19,975 bases of DNA from JBBSNV01 sp964458605. Its GTDB lineage: Bacteria > Pseudomonadota > Alphaproteobacteria > Reyranellales > JAQSWP01. The stretch spans positions 1 through 19,975 of the forward strand of contig CAYWLS010000044.1 in assembly GCA_964458605.1 (NCBI GenBank), read 5' to 3'. Below the pieces are notes generated by a model. The model did not search any database. It was not told the DNA's origin and saw only the letters and a list, made by a program, of their open reading frames with translations. This document shows, one piece after another, positions 6,445 to 14,882 of this stretch; positions within the stretch are counted from its first letter, which is position 1, and each line of letters begins with the position of its first letter. The position numbers and the translations under genes are program-made.

Positions 6445-7742
6445 GTCCGGAACTGCAATTGCTGCTGGTGATGGGGCTGTTCCTGGTGCTGCTGACGGTC
6501 GGCATGACCGTACCGCTGGCCATCACCATCCCGGCCATCGCCTATATCTTCATCCAGGGCGGCGTCCCGGCGCTCAAGGGCATCGGCTTCTCGACCTGGG
6601 GCAGCATCGACAGCTTCACCCTGACCGCCATTCCGCTGTTCATCTTCATGGCCGAGGTGCTGCAGCGATCCGGCCTCAGTTCGCGCATCTATGGCGGCCT
6701 GTCGCAACTGGTGTCGCGCATTCCCGGCGGCCTGCTGCAGACCAACATCGCCGGCTGCGCCGTGTTCGCCGCCATCAGCGGCTCGACCGTGGCCACCGCC
6801 GCCTCGATCGGCGGCGTGGCGCTGCCGCAGCTCTTGGAGCGCGGCTACAGCCGCACCCTGTCGGCCGGCTCGATCTGCGCCGGCGGCACCCTGGGCTGCC
6901 TGCTGCCGCCCAGCCTGGCGCTGATCATCTACAGCACCTTCACCAACACCTCGGTGGCGCGGCTGTTCATGGCCGGCGTGATCCCCGGCCTGATGCTGAC
7001 CGGCATGTTCATGACCTACATCGCCGTCTACGCCAAGCTGCGGCCCGAGGCGGCGCCGCGCGAACGCCGCGCCGCCACCGTGCTGATCTTGCTGCGCGCG
7101 CTGGCCGACGTGCTGCCGTTCTTCCTGCTGGTCGGCGGCACCCTGGGCAGCATCTATTTGAGCCTGGCGACGCCGACCCAATCGGCCGCCATCGGCTCGA
7201 TCGCCGCCGTGATCATCGCGCGCCTGTGGGGCAACCTGTCGCTCAAGGTGTTCTGGGAATCGCTGAACGGCACGGTGCAACTGGTCGGCAATCTGCTGTT
7301 CATCATCTATGCCGCCTATCTGTTCTCCTACGCCATCAGCCTGGCCGGAGTGGGCGAGGCGCTGACCGCCTGGCTGGTGCAGCTCGAGCTGAGCCGGGTC
7401 AACTTCTTCCTGGCGCTGTTCGTGCTCTACACCATCCTGGGCTGCCTGGTGGAAAGCGTCGGCATGATCGTCATCACCGTGCCGCTGCTCTATCCGGTGC
7501 TGATCAAGTATGGCATCGACCCGATCTGGTTCGGCGTCATCCTGGTGATGTTCATCGAGCTGGGTGCAATCTCGCCGCCGATCGGCATCAACCTGTTCGT
7601 GATCCAGAGCATCTGGAAGGGTCAGATGAGCGAGGTGGTGATGGGCACCATCCCGTTCCATCTCATCATGTTCGTGCTGCTGTTCATGCTGGCGCTGTGG
7701 CCCGAACTGGCGCTGTGGCTGCCGCACCACATGAACCAATGA
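6441..7742 (+). CDS. TRAP transporter large membrane subunit (DctM family)
   Basis: A 433-residue, strongly hydrophobic inner-membrane protein with about a dozen predicted membrane segments. It is the sodium-coupled transport subunit of the TRAP system. Family landmarks include MTVPLAITIPAIAY (22-35), AISGSTVATAASIGG (111-125), LLPPSLALIIYSTFTNTSVARLFMAG (154-179) and, in the second half, VESVGMIVITVPLLYPVL and ELGAISPPIGINLFVIQ, which repeat the helix-hairpin pattern. The ATG at 6441 overlaps the stop of the DctQ gene by four bases and has GGAG (6429-6432) 8 bases upstream, so the two subunits are translationally coupled. The length is normal for a stand-alone DctM, with no fused DctQ domain. 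Confidence 0.95.
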   Translation: MSPELQLLLVMGLFLVLLTVGMTVPLAITIPAIAYIFIQGGVPALKGIGFSTWGSIDSFTLTAIPLFIFMAEVLQRSGLSSRIYGGLSQLVSRIPGGLLQTNIAGCAVFAAISGSTVATAASIGGVALPQLLERGYSRTLSAGSICAGGTLGCLLPPSLALIIYSTFTNTSVARLFMAGVIPGLMLTGMFMTYIAVYAKLRPEAAPRERRAATVLILLRALADVLPFFLLVGGTLGSIYLSLATPTQSAAIGSIAAVIIARLWGNLSLKVFWESLNGTVQLVGNLLFIIYAAYLFSYAISLAGVGEALTAWLVQLELSRVNFFLALFVLYTILGCLVESVGMIVITVPLLYPVLIKYGIDPIWFGVILVMFIELGAISPPIGINLFVIQSIWKGQMSEVVMGTIPFHLIMFVLLFMLALWPELALWLPHHMNQ

Positions 7743-7802
7743 CGATGGCGGCCTGGACCCCGATCGCCCGTCGGCCAAACAAGCATTGAGGAGAGCGTAA
7801 CC

Positions 7803-8618
7803 ATGCCGCGTCTGTCCGAAGCCAAAGGGGGCCTGCATTACGAGGTGATCGACTTCGTGGCGCCCTGGCACAAGAATCCCGAGACCATCGTGTTCCATCA
7901 CGGCGCCGGCTCGATCAGCGGCATGTGGAGCGAATGGATCGGCGTGCTGGGCGACAAATACCGCATCGTCACCTTCGATTTCCGCGGCATGGGCAAGTCG
8001 GCCGACGCCAAATACGACAAGGGCTGGAGCTTCGAGGTTTCGGCCGACGACGTGGTGGCGGTGGCCGATGCGGCGGGGGTCGACAAGTTCCACTTCGTGG
8101 GCGAATCCTATGGCGGCACGGTCGGGCTGATGCTGGGCCTGCGCCACAGGAACCGCTTGCGCACCCTGACCATCAGCAACGCCGCCCATATCGGCTCGCG
8201 CATCGGCAATATCGCGGAGTGGGAACGCACCCTGCGCAAGCCGGGCGGCGCGCTGGAATGGTCCAAGGGCATGATGAAGGACCGCTTCTATCCCGGCCAG
8301 ATCTCGCCCGAGCAATGGGCCTGGTACGAGGAGCAGCAGGCCAGCCATCCTATCGATTCGATCATCGACGCGCGCAAGACCCTGGTCGACGCCGATCTGT
8401 CGGAGCGGCTCAAGGAGATCGACACGCCGACCCTGCTGCTGCACGGCGATGCCAGCCCGTTCGTCTCGGTGGCGCTGATGAGCGACATGAAGAGCCGCAT
8501 GCCCAAGGCCGAGCTGCAGCTCTTCGCCCATGCCAAGCACGGCGTGCCGGTGGCCTATGCGAAACAATGTGCCGGCGTGCTGCGTGCCTTCCTCGACCGC
8601 CAGCATGCGAAGGGTTGA
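7803..8618 (+). CDS. Alpha/beta-fold hydrolase
   Basis: A 271-residue protein with a complete alpha/beta-hydrolase triad: nucleophile elbow VGESYGG (99-105, Ser102), acid Asp216 in LLLHGDASPF and His246 in AKHGVP. The HHGAG at 32-36 is the oxyanion-hole strand, and FDFRGMGKSA (58-67) is the usual loop after strand 4. Relatives include esterases, lactonases, C-C bond hydrolases and enol-lactone hydrolases, so the exact reaction is open. There is no signal peptide, so it is cytoplasmic. ATG 7803 has GGAGAG (7790-7795), about 9 bases upstream measured from GGAG. It sits between the transporter and the amidohydrolase with short gaps. A reasonable inference is that it cleaves an ester, lactone or beta-diketone-like intermediate made by the LLM oxygenase. 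Confidence 0.9.
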   Translation: MPRLSEAKGGLHYEVIDFVAPWHKNPETIVFHHGAGSISGMWSEWIGVLGDKYRIVTFDFRGMGKSADAKYDKGWSFEVSADDVVAVADAAGVDKFHFVGESYGGTVGLMLGLRHRNRLRTLTISNAAHIGSRIGNIAEWERTLRKPGGALEWSKGMMKDRFYPGQISPEQWAWYEEQQASHPIDSIIDARKTLVDADLSERLKEIDTPTLLLHGDASPFVSVALMSDMKSRMPKAELQLFAHAKHGVPVAYAKQCAGVLRAFLDRQHAKG

Positions 8619-8648
8619 GGCCGGGCCCTTACGTGAAGGAGTAGCGTC

Positions 8649-10340
8649 ATGGCGCAATACGATCTGAAAATTGTCGGCGGCACCATCGTCGACGGCACCG
8701 GCAAGCCGGGCTTCACGGGCGATGTCGGCATCGCCGATGGCAAGGTGGTGGCGGTGGGCGAGGCGCCGGGCGAGGCGCGCCAGACCGTCGACGCGCGCGG
8801 CAAGGTGGTGGCGCCCGGCTTCGTCGACGTGCATACCCATTACGACGCGCAGGTGTTCTGGGACCGCAACATGTCGATCTCGCCTTGGCATGGCGTGACC
8901 ACGGTGGTGATGGGCAATTGCGGCTTCGGCGTCGCGCCGACCAGACCGCAGGATCGCCGCCGCATCCTGCTGACCTTGGAAAAGGTCGAGGGCATGAGCA
9001 TCGACGCGCTGGAAGCGGGCTTGAGCGCCACCTGGCCGTTCGAATCGTTCCCGCAATATCTCGACGCCATCGAGAAAAGCGGCAGCGCCATCAATGTCGG
9101 CGCACTGCTGGGCCACACACCCCTGAGAATGTACGTGATGGGCGAAGAATCGACCGAGCGCGAGGCGCGCCCCGAGGAGATCGAGGCCATGGTCCGGCTG
9201 GCGCGCGAGGGCATCGAGGCCGGCGCCATCGGCTTCTCGACCTCCGGCTCCAAGGTGCATGTCGGCTACGAAGGCCGGCCGGTGCCCAGCCGGCTGGCGT
9301 CGTTCGATGAGATCCGCCGCCTGACCAAGGTGATGGCCGAGGCCGGCAAGGGCATCCTGCAGGCCAATGTGGGCCCGTCGCTGTTCTACGACGAATTCGC
9401 CGCGCTCTATCGCGAGACCGGCCGGCCGATCACCTGGACCGCGCTGCTGGGCGGCTTCTGGGGCCCGGGCCAGACCTACAAATATCTCGACCGCGCGTTG
9501 GCGCAGCAGCAGGAAGGCATGAACATCGTGCCGCAAGTGGCGTGCCGGCCGATCAATTTCGAATTCACCTTCGCCGAGCCGTTCCCGTTCGAGAACCTCA
9601 AGCTGTTCAAGCCAGTGGCGGCTTCCGGGCCGGACGAGAAGAAGCGCATCTATACCGATCCGTCGTTCCGTCAGTCGTTCAAGGACGAGTTCGGTCCCAC
9701 CACGCAGCGCGTCATGAGCCGCTGGTGGGACAAGACCACCATCGCCTTCCACCCGGCCGATCATTCGCTTGATGAACGGGTCTTGGGCGACGTGGCGCGC
9801 GAGCGCGGCGTCGACCCGGTCGATCTGGCGCTCGACATGGCGCTGGCCACCGACCTGCAATGCCGCTTCCGCCTGGCCATCCTGAACTCCGACGAGAAAG
9901 AGGTGAGCGGGTTGCTGACCTCGCCCGGCACCCTGGTGTCGCTGTCGGATGCCGGCGCCCATGCCAGCCAGCTCTGCGACGCCTGCTACTCGACGCATCT
10001 GCTGGGTTACTGGGTGCGCGAGAAGGGCATCTTCGGCCTGGAGGAGGCGGTCAAGAAGCTGACCTCGGATCCGGCCGATCTGTTCGGCATCAAAGGCCGC
10101 GGCCGCCTGAATGTGGGCAGCCATGCCGACGTGGTGGTGTTCGATCCCGCCACCATCGCCGCGGGACCGCTGCGCCGGGTCAACGACCAGCCGGCCGGCC
10201 AGGACCGACTGGTGGCCGATGCCATCGGCGTCGAGCTGGTGGTGGTCAACGGCATGCCGGTGCGCCAGGACGGCCGCGACCTGCTATCGGCCAAGGGCGC
10301 GATGCCGGGCCGGCTGCTGCGCAACGGCGTGGCGGCCTGA
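8649..10340 (+). CDS. Amidohydrolase-superfamily protein, D-aminoacylase-like
   Basis: A 563-residue metal-dependent amidohydrolase resembling N-acyl-D-amino-acid deacylases. It has the N-terminal beta-sandwich (DLKIVGGTIVDGTGKPG), the metal motif VDVHTHYD (60-66, His62 and His64), GNCGFGVAPT (89-98) with Cys91, which matches a zinc ligand of D-aminoacylase, GHTPLR (155-160) and SLSDAGAHAS (431-440) with Asp434 in the catalytic-acid position. The C-terminal sandwich returns at GRLNVGSHADVVVFDPATI (485-503). The THMR- and SHLK-type motifs that supply two metal-binding histidines in D-aminoacylase are not visible; residues 236-272 read ILQANVGP and TWTALLGGF instead. It may therefore hydrolyse a different C-N bond, such as an amide, imide or lactam. 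AAGGAG (8636-8641) is 7 bases before ATG 8649, and the gap from the preceding gene is 30 bases. Confidence 0.87.
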   Translation: MAQYDLKIVGGTIVDGTGKPGFTGDVGIADGKVVAVGEAPGEARQTVDARGKVVAPGFVDVHTHYDAQVFWDRNMSISPWHGVTTVVMGNCGFGVAPTRPQDRRRILLTLEKVEGMSIDALEAGLSATWPFESFPQYLDAIEKSGSAINVGALLGHTPLRMYVMGEESTEREARPEEIEAMVRLAREGIEAGAIGFSTSGSKVHVGYEGRPVPSRLASFDEIRRLTKVMAEAGKGILQANVGPSLFYDEFAALYRETGRPITWTALLGGFWGPGQTYKYLDRALAQQQEGMNIVPQVACRPINFEFTFAEPFPFENLKLFKPVAASGPDEKKRIYTDPSFRQSFKDEFGPTTQRVMSRWWDKTTIAFHPADHSLDERVLGDVARERGVDPVDLALDMALATDLQCRFRLAILNSDEKEVSGLLTSPGTLVSLSDAGAHASQLCDACYSTHLLGYWVREKGIFGLEEAVKKLTSDPADLFGIKGRGRLNVGSHADVVVFDPATIAAGPLRRVNDQPAGQDRLVADAIGVELVVVNGMPVRQDGRDLLSAKGAMPGRLLRNGVAA

Positions 10341-10362
10341 GCGGAAGGATTGGCGGCGCGCC

Positions 10363-12777
10363 ATGGCACAGGGGCTGGAAGGCATCCGCGTCGTCGAACT
10401 GGGCTATCGCGGCGTGGCGGCGGGCTATGCCGGCAAGCTGCTGGCCGATCTCGGCGCCACGGTGATCAAGGTCGAGCCGCCCGAGGGCGACTGGACGCGG
10501 CATTACGGGCCGTGGCGCCAGGGCCATGAAGGCGATGCCGAGGCCAGCGGTCTCTATCTGGCGCTCAACGCCAACAAGCGCTCCAAGGTACTGGCGCTCG
10601 ACCGGCCGGCGGGCTTCGCCGAATTCCAGGCGCTGCTTGACCAGGCCGACCTGCTGATCCACGACCTGCCGCCTTCGCGCATGGACGCGCTGGGCTTCGA
10701 CTACGCTAGGCTGGCGGCCGGCAATCCGCGCCTCAGCATGGTGTCGATCACGCCGTTCGGCCTGACCGGACCCTATCGCGATTACGCCGCCTGCGACCTG
10801 ATCGCCTTCCACGCCGCCGCGGGCGGCTGGATCTTCGCCGATCCGCGCGATCCCAGCGGCCAGCCGCCGGTCAAGCTGTTCGGCAAGCACTCCGAGATCA
10901 TGGCCGGCATCACCGCGGTGGTGACCGGCCTGGCCTGTTATCATGCCGCGCTGGACAGCGGCCGGGGCGATCACGTCGACCTGTCGATCCAGGAAGTCGG
11001 CGCCACCCAGCACGGCCCCAATTCGGTGGAATACGAATATGCGCGCCGGCTGATCGACCGGCTGATCCCGCGCAAATACGCGCCGTCGGATTACTACCGC
11101 TGCAGCGACGGCTATATCTTCATCGTCTGTCCCGAAGACCATCAGTGGGACTACATGGTCAAGGTGATGGGCAGCCCGGCCTGGGCCGCCGAGCCGCGCT
11201 TCGCCACGCGCTGGCTGCGCGGCGGCGAACATCGGGAGGCTTTCGCCCGGCATCTCAACGCCTGGACCAGCCAGCGCACGGTGCAGGAAGTGTTCACGGC
11301 CGCTCAAGCAGCCCATGTCTGCGCCATCATGCTGCTGCGGCCCGAACAGGTGGCCGAGCAGAAGCACCTGGCCTCGCGCAACTTCTTCCGCGACCAGCTT
11401 CACCCCAAAGCGGGATCGTTGCGCATGCCGGGTCCGCCGGTGCAGTTCGACCGGCCGTGGTGGCGGCTCGACCATGCCGCGCCGGCGCTGGGCGAGGACC
11501 GGGATGCGCCGCCCCAGGCCTTCGCCGCCGCCGGGGCGCGGCCGCCGGCCGGGCATGAGGATGCGCGGCGCCTGCCGCTGGCCGGCATCAAGGTGCTCGA
11601 TTTCACCCATTTCTGGGCCGGGCCGCATTGCACCCAGCATCTGGCGTTCCTGGGCGCCGAGGTGCTGAAGATCGAATCGATGAAGCGGCCGGACTTCACG
11701 CGCAAGTTCAACATCTTCCCGCGCGACATGGAGCCCGGCATCAACCGCGGCGGCTACTTCAACGAATACAACCAGATGAAGAAGAGCGTCGGCATCGACG
11801 TCAAGCATCCCGAAGGCCTGAAGCTGCTGCGAACGCTGGCCAAGCAGTGCGACGTGGCGGCCTCCAACTTCTCGACCGGCGTGATGGATCGGCTGGGGCT
11901 GGGAGCCGACGATCTGCGCGCGGTCAATCCCGACATGATCGTGCTTGAATTGTCCGGCTTCGGCAAAACCGGCCTGTTCAAGGACTATATCGCCTTCGGC
12001 CCCACCGTGGTGCCGTTCGCCGGCATCGTCGCCATCCCCGAGACGGGCGAGCCGCCGCTCTATTCGTCGTCGGGCTACGGCGATCCCAATGGCGGGCTGT
12101 ACGGCGCCTATGCCGTGCTGTCGGCGCTGGCGGCGCGCAAGCTGCATGGCGGCGGCGCCACGATCGACGCCACCTTGTGGGAGACCACCGCGTCGAACAA
12201 TGTCGAGGGCTTCATCAACGCCGCGCTGGGCAACAAGGCCTATGGCTATATGGGCAACCGCGACGCGGTGCTGGCGCCGCACAACGCCTATCCCGCGCTG
12301 GGCGACGACGCCTGGATCGCCATCGCCGCCACCGACCAGACCCAATGGCAGGCGCTGTGCGCGGTGATGGGCCAGCCCGGCCTGGCCGACGATCCGCGCT
12401 TCGCCGACAATGCGCGGCGCAAGCAGAATGAGGACGCGCTCGATGCCGTCATCGCCCAGTGGACGCGGCAACGCGATCGTTTCGCCGCCACCAGGCTGCT
12501 GCAGACCAAGGGCGTGCCGGCTTTTCCGGTCTACAGCGTCGCCGACATGCTCGAGGATCCGCATCTGGAGCGACGCCGCTATTTCGTCAACCTGCCGCAT
12601 CCGGAAGTGGGCGTGCGGCGGCATAACGGCCGGCCGTGGCAGCTCGAGCGGCGGGGCAGCGACGTCGATGCGCCGGCGCCGCTGATGGGCCAGCACACCG
12701 AAGACGTGCTGCAGCGCTATCTCGGCCTGTCGGCGGCGGAGATCGACAAATTGCGTAAAGCGGAGATCGTGTGGTGA
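10363..12777 (+). CDS. Fused double-domain CaiB/BaiF (family III) CoA-transferase
   Basis: An 804-residue protein with two tandem family III CoA-transferase domains, about residues 5-375 and 405-795, joined by an Ala/Pro-rich linker. Both start with the Rossmann-like pattern (LEGIRVVELG; LAGIKVLDFTHFWAGPHCTQHLAFLGAEV). Typical enzymes of this family are about 400 residues and form interlocked homodimers, so this is a covalent dimer comparable in layout to DddD. The catalytic aspartate is visible in domain 2 (Asp574 in GYGDPNGGLYGAY). By alignment the same position in domain 1 is Glu178 (GKHSEIMAGI), so domain 1 may be non-catalytic or altered. The role is CoA transfer to an organic acid, in the cytoplasm. 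ATG 10363 has AAGGA 13 bases upstream, a long spacing. The stop overlaps the start of the HyuA gene. Confidence 0.92.
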   Translation: MAQGLEGIRVVELGYRGVAAGYAGKLLADLGATVIKVEPPEGDWTRHYGPWRQGHEGDAEASGLYLALNANKRSKVLALDRPAGFAEFQALLDQADLLIHDLPPSRMDALGFDYARLAAGNPRLSMVSITPFGLTGPYRDYAACDLIAFHAAAGGWIFADPRDPSGQPPVKLFGKHSEIMAGITAVVTGLACYHAALDSGRGDHVDLSIQEVGATQHGPNSVEYEYARRLIDRLIPRKYAPSDYYRCSDGYIFIVCPEDHQWDYMVKVMGSPAWAAEPRFATRWLRGGEHREAFARHLNAWTSQRTVQEVFTAAQAAHVCAIMLLRPEQVAEQKHLASRNFFRDQLHPKAGSLRMPGPPVQFDRPWWRLDHAAPALGEDRDAPPQAFAAAGARPPAGHEDARRLPLAGIKVLDFTHFWAGPHCTQHLAFLGAEVLKIESMKRPDFTRKFNIFPRDMEPGINRGGYFNEYNQMKKSVGIDVKHPEGLKLLRTLAKQCDVAASNFSTGVMDRLGLGADDLRAVNPDMIVLELSGFGKTGLFKDYIAFGPTVVPFAGIVAIPETGEPPLYSSSGYGDPNGGLYGAYAVLSALAARKLHGGGATIDATLWETTASNNVEGFINAALGNKAYGYMGNRDAVLAPHNAYPALGDDAWIAIAATDQTQWQALCAVMGQPGLADDPRFADNARRKQNEDALDAVIAQWTRQRDRFAATRLLQTKGVPAFPVYSVADMLEDPHLERRRYFVNLPHPEVGVRRHNGRPWQLERRGSDVDAPAPLMGQHTEDVLQRYLGLSAAEIDKLRKAEIVW

Positions 12778-14879
12778 GTTTTCGGTTGGGCGTCGATATC
12801 GGCGGTACGTTCACGGATCTGGCGTTGTTCGACGAGCAGACCGGCGGCATGACCATCCACAAGCTGCTGACCACGCCGGCGGCGCCGGCGCAGGCGGTGC
12901 TGCAGGGCATGCTGGAACTGCTCGAACTGGCCCAGGTGCCGGTGGCGTCGGTGACGGCGCTGGCCCACGGCACCACGCTGGTGACCAACGCGGTGATCGA
13001 GCGCAAGGGCGGGCCCTGCGCCATGATCGTGACGCGCGGCTTTCGCGACGTGCTGAATATCGGCGCCGAGAACCGCTACGACCAGTTCGACATGCGGTTG
13101 CGCTATCCCGAGCCGCTGGTCAGCCGGCCGCTGCAATTCGAGATCGACGAGCGCATCGGACCGGACGGCAAAGTGCGGATCCCCCTGGACGAGGCCCAGC
13201 TGCGCCAGGTGCTCAAGCAGGTGGCGGATAGCGGCGCCGAGGCGCTGGCGATCTGCCTGCTGCACTCATACGTCGAGCCCAAGCACGAGCGGCGCATCAA
13301 GGAGATCGCCCAGGCCGAGTTCCCGCAGCTTTACGTCTCGGCTTCGTCCGACATCCTGCCGTTCATGCGCGAGTTCGAGCGCTGGACCACCACCACCATG
13401 AACGCCTATGTGGCGCGCATGATGGACGTCTATATCGACCGGCTGGAGCGTGGCCTGGGCGAGGCGAAGTTCGACGGCAAGTTCTACATCATGACCTCCA
13501 ACGGCGGCACGGTGACGCCGGAAACGGCGCGGCAATATCCGGTGCGGCTGCTGGAATCGGGGCCGGCGGCCGGCGCGCTGATGTCGAGCCATTTGAGCGG
13601 CCTGCTCAAGGAGCCCAATCTGCTGTCCTTCGACATGGGCGGTACCACGGCCAAGGGCGCCCTGATCGTGCGCGGCGAGCCGCAGAAGAAATACGAGCTG
13701 GAAGTGGCCCATGCCCACGAGCACAAGGTGGGCAGCGGCTACACGGTGAAGATCCCGGTGATCGACATGGTCGAGATCGGCACCGGCGGCGGCAGCATCG
13801 CTTCAATCGACGAGCGCGGCATGATCAAGGTCGGCCCGCGCAGCGCCGGCGCCGATCCCGGTCCGGTGTGCTACGGCCGCGGCGGCACCGAACCGACCAT
13901 CACCGACGCCAACGTGGTGCTGGGCTTCCTCGATCCGGCCTATTTCCTGGGCGGGCGCATGAAGCTCGACAGCGAAGGCGCCAAGGCGGCGATCGCGCGC
14001 AAGCTGGGGCAGCCGCTGGGCATCGACGCGCTGCGCGCCGCCTGGGGCATCCATCAGACCGCCAACGAGAGCATGGCGCAGGCCTTTCGCCTGCACGCCG
14101 CCGAGCGCGGCCACGACTATCGCAGCTTTGCCATGACCGCATTCGGCGGCTCGGGCCCGGTGCATGCCGCGCGCATCGCCCGCATCCTGCGCATCCCGCG
14201 CGTGATCTTCCCGGTCGGCGCCGGCGTGATGTCGGCCTTCGGCCTGCTGGTCAGCCCGCTGTCGTTCGAGACCGTGCTGTCGCATCCTATGCCGGTCGAC
14301 GGCTTGAGCGACGCCCAGCTCGACGCCGCCTTCGCCGCACCGATCGAAGAGGCCACCGACTTCCTGGCCCGCGCCGGGGTCAGGCCCGAGCAGATGCGGG
14401 TGCGCCGCCGGCTCGACATGCGCTACCGTGGCCAGGGCTACGAGATCGAGGTGATCCTGCCCGACGCCGCCGGCCAGCGCACCACGGTGGCGGAATTGGC
14501 CGATCTGTTCGGCCGCGAATACGAGCGCATCTTCGCCACCAGCTTCCTGCGCGAGCCGCTGGAGATCGTCAATCTCAAGGTCGAGGCGCTGGGCCCGCCG
14601 CCGCCGATGCAGTCGGGCTACCGCCTCAACCGCAAGGCCGAAGGCAAGGCGCTGAAGGGCCAGCGCCTGGTCTACCAGCCGGAACGCCAGGCGATGGCGC
14701 CGGTGCCGGTCTACGATCGCGCCGCGCTCAAGCCGGGCGACAGGATCGACGGCCCGGCGCTGATCGAGGAGCAGGAATCGACCAGCGTGATCAACGAGGG
14801 CGACAAGGTCGAGGTCGACGAAAACCTGAACCTGATCGTCCAGATCGCATCAAGCGATTCTAGGGGCGAGAGGAGCTGA
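12774..14879 (+). CDS. HyuA-type subunit, hydantoinase/oxoprolinase/carboxylase family
   Basis: A 701-residue ATP-handling subunit. It has FRLGVDIGGTFTDLALF (3-19), the actin-like phosphate motif, AHGTTLVTNAVIERKG (64-79), ESGPAAGA (261-268), the second phosphate loop SFDMGGTTAKGA (285-296), GTGGGSIASID (336-346) and GPRSAGADPGPVCYGRGG (354-371). Characterised relatives are N-methylhydantoinase A, 5-oxoprolinase, caprolactamase alpha, and acetone or acetophenone carboxylase subunits. They use ATP to activate an amide carbonyl or enolate for ring opening or carboxylation. The GTG at 12774 overlaps the preceding stop (GTGA) and has GGAG (12762-12765) 8 bases upstream. A GTG one codon earlier (12771) is possible. 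It must act with the adjacent HyuB-type subunit, 3 bases downstream. Confidence 0.93.
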   Translation: MSFRLGVDIGGTFTDLALFDEQTGGMTIHKLLTTPAAPAQAVLQGMLELLELAQVPVASVTALAHGTTLVTNAVIERKGGPCAMIVTRGFRDVLNIGAENRYDQFDMRLRYPEPLVSRPLQFEIDERIGPDGKVRIPLDEAQLRQVLKQVADSGAEALAICLLHSYVEPKHERRIKEIAQAEFPQLYVSASSDILPFMREFERWTTTTMNAYVARMMDVYIDRLERGLGEAKFDGKFYIMTSNGGTVTPETARQYPVRLLESGPAAGALMSSHLSGLLKEPNLLSFDMGGTTAKGALIVRGEPQKKYELEVAHAHEHKVGSGYTVKIPVIDMVEIGTGGGSIASIDERGMIKVGPRSAGADPGPVCYGRGGTEPTITDANVVLGFLDPAYFLGGRMKLDSEGAKAAIARKLGQPLGIDALRAAWGIHQTANESMAQAFRLHAAERGHDYRSFAMTAFGGSGPVHAARIARILRIPRVIFPVGAGVMSAFGLLVSPLSFETVLSHPMPVDGLSDAQLDAAFAAPIEEATDFLARAGVRPEQMRVRRRLDMRYRGQGYEIEVILPDAAGQRTTVAELADLFGREYERIFATSFLREPLEIVNLKVEALGPPPPMQSGYRLNRKAEGKALKGQRLVYQPERQAMAPVPVYDRAALKPGDRIDGPALIEEQESTSVINEGDKVEVDENLNLIVQIASSDSRGERS

Positions 14880-14882
14880 ACC

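Noticed and set aside
6348..10124. A 1258-residue open frame on the minus strand opposite the DctM, hydrolase and amidohydrolase genes
   Set aside because: Its His/Arg/Gln/Ala-rich translation with no recognisable domain is the typical antisense shadow of GC-rich genes. The plus-strand frames have full family motifs and ribosome sites throughout.
10246..12696. An 816-residue minus-strand frame opposite the CoA-transferase
   Set aside because: Same low-complexity shadow composition, no motifs, and fully covered by a well-supported plus-strand gene.
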